Shown: positions 1 to 4,832 of the stretch, piece after piece | How the letters are laid out: each line of letters begins with the position of its first letter | How positions within the stretch are numbered: position 1 is the first letter of the stretch | Assembly (NCBI GenBank): GCA_026692885.1 | Contig: JAPLNJ010000437.1 | Coordinates: 1 to 8,069, forward strand | Source of the DNA: Planctomycetota bacterium | Lineage (GTDB): Bacteria; Planctomycetota; Planctomycetia; Pirellulales; Pirellulaceae | Direction: 5' to 3' | Length of the DNA: 8,069 nucleotides | Notes under the pieces: model-generated | What the model was told of the DNA's origin: nothing | Databases searched by the model: none | Seen by the model: the letters and a program-made list of their open reading frames with translations, nothing else | Program-made: the position numbers and the translations under genes

Positions 1-338
1 GCCGATCATTCGCCATCCCTCTGGCTTCGCGTAATTCGTTACCTCCTTACGTGCAAAGTTCTGTTCTGACCCGGTGGTTAGCCTTTGGCCAGGCCGGATT
101 GTCCGGCTGATTTGCAGCAGCTTATCTTGGCGCACTCACGGGAGGTCTCCGTTTGCAGAAGTCAGCTAGGTCCAAACATCTTGGCAGGGCCGATAGTCTG
201 GGCATCATTTAACACCCGGAAGGTCCGCGCCGCCAGATGGCAGGGGCTCCCCGCCCGTTCCGATCCATCGCTGGCGAAACTACGGCCCACCGACACCAAA
301 CGGGTTTGGGATCTTTGTGCGTCAAGTCATCACGCTCC
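1..338. other. Intergenic stretch, no supported gene
   Basis: I see no convincing coding region here. The open frames lack family signatures, a good ribosome-binding site or plausible composition. A small perfect hairpin (GCCGGA, loop TTG, TCCGGC) lies at 93-107, but no T-tract follows it, so I do not call it a terminator. At 294-303 and 318-326 lie CACCAAACGG and TGCGTCAAG. The same two words occur with the same 14-base spacing at 4552-4561 and 4576-4584, next to palindromic element copy B, so this may be the remnant of a repeat. On the minus strand a strong AAGGAGG (48-42) faces the left edge and could serve a gene lying outside the window. Confidence 0.5.
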
Positions 339-480
339 GAGACTGTGAAGAAATGTGCGAACACGATTCACGGCAGGGTGAGCCAAGTACTCGCGGCCCA
401 CCAATTCAAAGAAAATGGTCTTGCTTTCGCTGGTGGGCCGCGAGTACTTGGCCCACCCTACGATTCTTTCACAGCCTCTC
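339..480. repeat. MITE-like palindromic intergenic element
   Basis: A long inverted repeat has arms at 375-403 and 431-459. The 29-base arms differ at one position (A381 against the expected G) and enclose a 27-base AT-richer loop. A second, outer inverted repeat brackets it: GAGACTGTGAA at 339-349 against TTCACAGCCTCTC at 468-480, imperfect by a two-base insertion. The whole ~142-bp unit has the form of a non-coding terminal-inverted-repeat element or a REP/BIME-type sequence. It ends about 130 bases upstream of the start at 608. It holds no ORF of its own and I saw no clear target-site duplication. Confidence 0.75.
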
Positions 481-607
481 CGCGCGATGACCTGTCGTCA
501 CGGCGGAGCGTGACGGCTACGATACTTACGACACTTATTGATGCGCGGATTCGTACCAAGGTCGCCGCGGGCAATCCGGCGTTGACAGCTACCGAGGAGG
601 TACCGAC

Positions 608-2245
608 ATGGGGCGTTGGGCGAGCGTGGTTTGTTGTGCGTGGGTGCTACTACAAGGGTTGGCCGTCTGCGCTGGCGCCGCAGATGCGAACGCTGGCGAG
701 ACGATTGCGTTGCCAGACTATCGCGTCGAGGCGGACGGGTTCGGGGCGCGCGAGGCCGACATCCGCGCGGTGCTCGACTCGGTCCGCCGCGAACTGGGGA
801 AGTGCTTCCCGGATTACACGATCGAACCCATCGTCGTGACACGCGGACGGAGCGGACCAATCACCCTGTTCCAACGCAATGATTGCGACGAAATCGTCAT
901 CCGACTGGATACGGAAAAGACCTACTGGTCCCAATATGCCTATCAGTTCGCCCACGAGTTCTGTCACGTCCTGTGCGGTTACCGGGATGCCGACCGAGGC
1001 AACAAGTGGTTCGAGGAGACCCTGTGCGAGACCGCCTCGCTGTATGCCATGCAGTCGATGGCCCGGACCTGGAGGAAGTCCCCGCCCTACGCCAACTGGA
1101 AGGACTACCGCGACTCGCTACGAGACTACGTGGACGACGTCGTGCGGAAACGTGACAAGGTCTACGAACTCTACGCCAAAGGACTAGCGGAGTTCTACCG
1201 GGTTCACCGGACAGAGCTGGAAAAGAATCCCGGCTCCCGCGACCTCAACGGGGCGATGTCCCTCGTCTTGCTGCAGCTGTTCGAGGAGCGGTCCGATCGC
1301 TGGGAGGCGGTGCGTTGGCTGAACAGTACGCCAGCCAGCGAGGGCGACACGTTTCTGGTCTACCTGCAGAAGTGGCACGACGCCGCTCCGGCCAAGCACC
1401 AGCCGTTTGTGAAGAAGGTGGCCGACTTATACGGCGTGGCGATCAAGTCGAACGCACCACCGGAGTCGGTCGTGGCGCCGGCCAAAGTGGCCGACGGCGA
1501 TCGTTCCCTGCTCAAATTGCGCGTCCAGGCGGACGGGTTCCAGGCCAGTGAGCAAGACATCCAAGCGGTGCTCGGCTCGGCCAGTCACGAGTTGTACCGC
1601 TTCTTCCCCGGCTATCAGATCGAGCCGGTCCTGGTGGTTTGCGGGCGAAATGGCCCGACGGTTCTGTACGCGAGGAACTCGCAAGGTGAGGTCGTGGTTC
1701 AATTGGACACGGAACAGACCTCTTGGTGCCAATATGCCAACCAGTTCTCCTACCTGTTCGCCAATATCCTGTGCGGATTCAATGAGAAGTCGGTCGGCCA
1801 CAGTTGGTTCGAGGCCAGCCTCTGCGAAGCGGCGGCAGCCTTTGCCCTGAAGCAGATGTCCAAAACCTGGGAGCAAAATCCTCCCTACCCGAACTGGAAG
1901 GACTATCGTCACGCTCTGGCCAAATACGTGCAGGAAGCGATCTCACAGCGGCAGAAGCTTGAACCGGACGGACTCCAGGACTTCTATCAACAGCATCGGG
2001 AGGAGCTGGCGCAGGGGACGGACACCCGACCGCTCAGCCAAGCCATCGCCGTCGTCCTGCTGCAGCTGTTCGAGGAACACCCGGAGCAATGGGAAGCAAT
2101 TCGCTGGCTCAACAGCGCGCCCTCGCCGAAAGGCGAAGCCTTCGAAAAGTACCTGCAACGGTGGCACGACGCGGTGCCGAAGCAGCACCAGCCGTTCGTC
2201 CAGAGAATCGCCGATCTGTTCGGCGTCCCGATCAAGCCGGCCTAA
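608..2245 (+). CDS. Secreted two-domain protein, metalloprotease-like domain plus degenerate duplicate
   Basis: I do not recognise a named family. The start is set by GAGGAGG at 594-600, seven bases before ATG. Residues 1-24 form a signal peptide (hydrophobic core 5-22, likely cut after AGA); the Cys at 21 lacks a good lipobox. Two copies of one domain follow, about residues 35-280 and 302-545, roughly half identical by eye and in register (offset 266) through the first ~100 residues. Copy 1 carries H116-E-F-C-H120 followed by WFEETLCE with E137 sixteen residues on, matching the HExxH...E layout of gluzincin-type zinc peptidases. In copy 2 the same columns read Y382, L383, N386 and A403, so all presumed zinc ligands and the catalytic Glu are gone while the surrounding residues are kept. 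The C-terminal half of each copy (VLLQLFEE, WLNS, HQPFV) looks helical. Peptidase activity is inferred from the motif alone. The TAA stop is the first three bases of a repeat element. Confidence 0.88.
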   Translation: MGRWASVVCCAWVLLQGLAVCAGAADANAGETIALPDYRVEADGFGAREADIRAVLDSVRRELGKCFPDYTIEPIVVTRGRSGPITLFQRNDCDEIVIRLDTEKTYWSQYAYQFAHEFCHVLCGYRDADRGNKWFEETLCETASLYAMQSMARTWRKSPPYANWKDYRDSLRDYVDDVVRKRDKVYELYAKGLAEFYRVHRTELEKNPGSRDLNGAMSLVLLQLFEERSDRWEAVRWLNSTPASEGDTFLVYLQKWHDAAPAKHQPFVKKVADLYGVAIKSNAPPESVVAPAKVADGDRSLLKLRVQADGFQASEQDIQAVLGSASHELYRFFPGYQIEPVLVVCGRNGPTVLYARNSQGEVVVQLDTEQTSWCQYANQFSYLFANILCGFNEKSVGHSWFEASLCEAAAAFALKQMSKTWEQNPPYPNWKDYRHALAKYVQEAISQRQKLEPDGLQDFYQQHREELAQGTDTRPLSQAIAVVLLQLFEEHPEQWEAIRWLNSAPSPKGEAFEKYLQRWHDAVPKQHQPFVQRIADLFGVPIKPA

Positions 2246-2398
2246 CGTTGTCGCCTGGACCGGGCTTGCCGCGAGGGCTCAGACGTACAGAATTCAAAAT
2301 TGGCGGTTTGACGACTTTGCCAAGTCAGAGTGGTTTGTCCGCCAATTTTGAATTCTGTACGTCTGAGCCCTGTCTGGGACCAGGCACTGCGGAACCGT
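2243..2398 (+). repeat. 156-bp palindromic element, copy A
   Basis: The core is a perfect 32-base inverted repeat, arms 2275-2306 and 2339-2370, extended by one more pair (A2274-T2371). The 32-base loop contains its own small hairpin, GACTT-TGCC-AAGTC at 2313-2326. The arms are flanked by a 32-base head (2243-2274) and a 28-base tail (2371-2398). The entire unit recurs in opposite orientation at 4596-4751 with 149 of 156 positions identical by my hand alignment; all 64 arm bases match. It contains no ORF. It overlaps the stop codon of the upstream gene and lies between two convergent genes, so it could fold in RNA and act as a transcript end, although no T-tract is present. Confidence 0.9.
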
Positions 2399-2405
2399 TT
2401 GGTGT

Positions 2406-2533
2406 TAGTGCGTCTTCAAGGCTTAATCTTGGGGTGACCGATGCGGTGGCGTAAGCTTCCAGCTTGCGTTTGACGCGATGCATCGACAGGCAAGCAGGAT
2501 GCTTACCCCACTTTTAGCCTTGAAGACGCACTA
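2406..2533. repeat. 128-bp element with 18-bp terminal inverted repeats
   Basis: Perfect 18-base terminal inverted repeats lie at 2406-2423 (TAGTGCGTCTTCAAGGCT) and 2516-2533. Inside is a second, imperfect inverted repeat of 22 bases with about four mismatches (2446-2467 and 2490-2511), built around GTAAGCTTCCAGCTTGC and its near-complement. There is no ORF. The left terminus begins eight bases after the end of copy A and the right terminus ends two bases before the stop codon of the minus-strand AAA-like gene. The form is that of a small MITE or a bidirectional terminator-like palindrome. Confidence 0.8.
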
Positions 2534-2535
2534 GG

Positions 2536-4455
2536 TTATCCGCTCTGGGGTTCGCCCCAGGCGGACACGAAGCGATGCTGGCAGCGTCGGCAGGCGACGT
2601 GGATACCGAGGAAGTCCGGGCCGACCAGATGCTCACTCCCGCAGCCGGGGCAGCAGATTAGGAATCGGTGCTGCGGATTGGTCAGGTTCCGCCAGACTTG
2701 AGCGGGCACGCCTTGCATGACAATGTCGCGGTCCTCGAACGTGGTCAACAATTCCGTTGTCAACGGCGAGACTTCGGCGATGCGGTGCGCCAGGCGATGC
2801 ACGGCCTCGTCAAATACCTGCCGGACCAAATGGCCGTTGCCGCAGCGAGCTCCGTCTTGTTGTAACCGCCATTGGAAACCCAGCAGCAGTTTGATTTGCG
2901 CCAGACGCGTGAGTCGATACTGGCTGCGATCGCAGAAGCGTTGGAGAATCTGCCCCAGTTGGCCGGCGCTGTAGTCGGAGAAATGCAGCTGGCAGGAGAA
3001 CGGGGACAAGAGTTCCGGATGCTGTTCGAACAGGGGCCACAAGCGATCCGCTTGATCGGCCAGAATCACGGCCATTTGTCCTCGATATTGGGCCATCGTC
3101 TGCAACAGAAGGCGTAGCGGCGCGGCAGGCGCGGCAGCGCCGGTCGAGAACATCACACTGGCGTGATCGACAAGCAGCGTGCCGCCAATCGCCTGGGCGA
3201 TCTTGAGTCCCGTCAGCTGCTCTGCTTCGCCCGCCTGGTGCGACGCCATATCGACCAAGGGATTGAGCTCCACCAGCCGACCGTGCTTGAGCACCCCGAT
3301 GACGAAGAGCAGGTCGGCGAGGATCTTTGCAACTGTGATCTTCCCGACGCCTGGAGGTCCCGCAAACACCAGGTGCAGATTCGGCAACTCGTACGGCAAG
3401 CCGGCCTGCCGACGTTCGTTTTGGAGCAAGGTCAGGTCGATGAAGTCGCGAATTGCCGCCTTGACGGGCTGCAGCCCAATCAGTTCGTCCAACCGTTGCA
3501 GGCTCTGTTGCAACAGGGCCGCCGAGTCGCCGCGCCCGTGCGGGGCAGCTGGCTCTTCCCCGTCTTGTTTCCAGAGCCGCGCGACGTTGGCCAGCCTCGA
3601 CAGCTTGGCCGTCGGCAACGGTCGCGGCTTCGCGGCGACAACCCGTGGTTGATTCCCGCGAACCGATCGTTGGATCTGCCGCAGCGCGGCCGTTTCCCGC
3701 GGCGACACCGAACCATCTGCTTTCGCGATCAGATTTGCCATGCGGGCGACCACCGTCTCCAACTCCCCCAGCCTGTCGCGGAGTTCGAGGAATTCGTGAA
3801 AGGGCTGTACGAGCGATTTCCAGTCCAACTTTGCTGCTTGCCGGGCTACGTAGTCAGCTGTTTCCTGCAACTGCTCCTGGGAATACGGAACGCCCACATG
3901 CTGCAAAACGGCGGCCGCGCAGCGTTGCTCTTCATAGGCCCAACGCCCGTCGGCCTCGGCCATGGTTGCGCAGATCTTAAGGAGCAAGCATTTGTGGAGC
4001 CGGTCCTGGGAGGTTGTGAGCTGCCGCGCGACGTCGTCCAGGAAGCCACCCTGTTGCGGAACGCACGACAGATACAGCTGACGGCATTGCTGCATCGCTT
4101 GGGCGAGTTCGACCAACGTCGACTCCAACGCCAACCGGCCCACCATCGGCACGCGCGGCGAGTCGGGGTCCTCGTCCAGCGATGGCAACTCGTCCAGCGA
4201 TGGCAGCTGGACCAGCGGCGGCAACTCGACAACAGAGGCGGTTTTGGAGCGGGGAGCAGGCCGCGTGATTTGCTCGCCCGGATGAGGACTGGGAGCAGCC
4301 GACGCGGGTGGTATGCCGCCGTTAGGCAGCGGTGCGGTGAGCGGCTGTTCCGCCAGCGGGGGCGGGGTGAAGGACGGTAGCGACCGATCGCCCGGCCTCG
4401 CCGCGGAACCTGAGGCGAGCTGTGGCTGCTGTAGGGTATCGAAAACGTCGCTCAT
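2536..4455 (-). CDS. TerB-like / degenerate CbbX-type AAA / zinc-ribbon protein
   Basis: A 639-residue cytoplasmic protein with no signal peptide. Residues 1-110 are Pro-rich and disordered-looking, with an LPSLDE repeat. Residues ~115-268 look TerB-like, with two MAxADG-type acidic motifs (D169, D247), each followed by a Glu. Residues ~320-560 follow the CbbX/SpoVK (CfxQ) AAA family: LDELIGLQPVK, Walker A at 366-374, Walker B at 426-431, HFSDYS and GNGHLVRQVF. The key residues are altered. Walker A reads GKI instead of GKT (I373), Walker B reads DH instead of DE (H431), the SRF arginine-finger position reads SPF (P485), the sensor-2 Arg reads H542, and the aromatic-Gly pore loop is absent. 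The C-terminus is a zinc ribbon, C602xxC605 and C622xxC625. ATP hydrolysis is therefore doubtful, and a binding or scaffold role is an inference. The frame is open throughout, which argues against a pseudogene. It stands alone, bracketed by inverted repeat copies. Confidence 0.85.
   Translation of the reverse strand: MSDVFDTLQQPQLASGSAARPGDRSLPSFTPPPLAEQPLTAPLPNGGIPPASAAPSPHPGEQITRPAPRSKTASVVELPPLVQLPSLDELPSLDEDPDSPRVPMVGRLALESTLVELAQAMQQCRQLYLSCVPQQGGFLDDVARQLTTSQDRLHKCLLLKICATMAEADGRWAYEEQRCAAAVLQHVGVPYSQEQLQETADYVARQAAKLDWKSLVQPFHEFLELRDRLGELETVVARMANLIAKADGSVSPRETAALRQIQRSVRGNQPRVVAAKPRPLPTAKLSRLANVARLWKQDGEEPAAPHGRGDSAALLQQSLQRLDELIGLQPVKAAIRDFIDLTLLQNERRQAGLPYELPNLHLVFAGPPGVGKITVAKILADLLFVIGVLKHGRLVELNPLVDMASHQAGEAEQLTGLKIAQAIGGTLLVDHASVMFSTGAAAPAAPLRLLLQTMAQYRGQMAVILADQADRLWPLFEQHPELLSPFSCQLHFSDYSAGQLGQILQRFCDRSQYRLTRLAQIKLLLGFQWRLQQDGARCGNGHLVRQVFDEAVHRLAHRIAEVSPLTTELLTTFEDRDIVMQGVPAQVWRNLTNPQHRFLICCPGCGSEHLVGPDFLGIHVACRRCQHRFVSAWGEPQSG
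4173..4226 (-). repeat. 18-bp in-frame tandem repeat (LPSLDE)
   Basis: Two 18-base units, 4173-4190 and 4191-4208, differ at one base. A third, degraded unit follows at 4209-4226. Being a multiple of three, they add six-residue blocks (LPSLDE, LPSLDE, then LPPLVQ-like) to the proline-rich N-terminal linker of the AAA-like protein. Copy number could vary between strains without breaking the frame. Confidence 0.8.
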
Positions 4456-4460
4456 GACAA

Positions 4461-4465
4461 CTCCT
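4461..4465 (-). promoter_or_regulatory. Ribosome-binding site that decides the AAA-like gene start
   Basis: On the minus strand AGGAG lies five bases before the ATG at 4455-4453. The frame is open upstream to another ATG at 4557, but that would place 34 low-complexity residues across a hairpin repeat (4474-4548). The shorter start, giving MSDVFDTL, is preferred. Confidence 0.7.
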
Positions 4466-4473
4466 GATCCCCT

Positions 4474-4548
4474 CGTTCCCAGGTTCCGCCTGGGAACGTA
4501 CTGCCTTGCCGGCTCCGCCGGCCTGCTGGCGAGGTGGAGCCGCGCGTC
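4474..4548. repeat. REP-like hairpin repeat in the 5' leader of the AAA-like gene
   Basis: A perfect 10-bp hairpin, CGTTCCCAGG / CCTGGGAACG with loop TTCCG, lies at 4474-4498. A second hairpin, GCCGGC-TCC-GCCGGC, lies at 4508-4522, and a GAGG...GCC remnant runs to about 4548. From memory, the CGTTCCCAGG..CCTGGGAACG type is a common dispersed repeat in planctomycetes and other bacteria. It ends only 18 bases from the start codon on the minus strand, so it probably forms part of the mRNA leader. Confidence 0.7.
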
Positions 4549-4595
4549 TAGCACCAAACGGTTTCTTGGCCCTGATGCGTCAAGAATGAAATCTT

Positions 4596-4751
4596 ACGGT
4601 TCTGCTGTGCCGGGCCCCAGACAGGGCTCAGACGTACAGAATTCAAAATTGGCGGACAAACCACGCTGACTTGGCAAAGTCGCCAAACCGCCAATTTTGA
4701 ATTCTGTACGTCTGAGCCCTCGCGGCAAGCCCCGTCCAGGCGACAACGTTA
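4596..4751 (-). repeat. 156-bp palindromic element, copy B (inverted relative to copy A)
   Basis: Perfect 32-base arms lie at 4624-4655 and 4688-4719 (33 with A4623-T4720) around a 32-base loop. Read on the minus strand it matches copy A at 149 of 156 positions: head 31/32, arms 64/64, loop 30/32, tail 24/28. It sits between the end of the GH36 gene and the start of the AAA-like gene, both on the minus strand, so it could separate their transcripts. Outside it an 11-base perfect inverted repeat, GTCAAGAATGA (4579-4589) and its complement (4756-4766), brackets the copy; copy A lacks this. Confidence 0.9.
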
Positions 4752-4758
4752 AACCTCA

Positions 4759-4783
4759 TTCTTGACACTCCCACCGTCAAGAA
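4759..4783. repeat. Short hairpin downstream of the GH36 gene
   Basis: TTCTTGAC (4759-4766) and GTCAAGAA (4776-4783) form a perfect 8-bp stem with a 9-base loop, 50 bases beyond the GH36 stop on the minus strand. No T-tract follows on that strand, so a terminator role is only possible. The same GTCAAGAA word forms part of the 11-base inverted repeat around copy B, giving alternative pairings. Confidence 0.4.
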
Positions 4784-4832
4784 CCCTTTGTTGCTAGTAG
4801 GTTACGGGGCAGAACCTTGTAACCGGAGCGAT

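Noticed and set aside
1..52. Possible 5' end of a minus-strand gene at the left edge, with AAGGAGG at 48-42 and ATG at 16-14 or 9-7
   Set aside because: Both ATGs are too far (25 bases or more) from AAGGAGG, only a few codons are visible, and the nearer ATT frame stops at once. It cannot be supported from this window.
582..587. TTGACA resembling a -35 box upstream of the gene at 608
   Set aside because: A -10 at normal spacing would fall on or past the start codon and no matching sequence is there.
85..839. Overlapping plus-strand frames 85-348 and 237-839
   Set aside because: They run through the palindromic element and, in the second case, into the start of the two-domain protein gene in another frame. 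There is no family signature or good ribosome-binding site.
2275..2370. Intrinsic terminator at the long palindrome
   Set aside because: The stem would be very stable in RNA, but neither strand has a U-tract after it. The 32-base loop and the second genomic copy fit a dispersed element better, although it may still stop transcription.
339..2533. CRISPR array among the repeats
   Set aside because: The repeats are different palindromes with inverted arms. They are not direct repeats with regular spacers, and no cas gene is present.
3163..4380. Plus-strand open frame of 405 codons opposite the AAA-like gene
   Set aside because: It lies wholly antisense to a gene with clear domains, lacks its own ribosome-binding site and shows Arg/Leu/Gln-rich composition typical of a GC-rich shadow frame.
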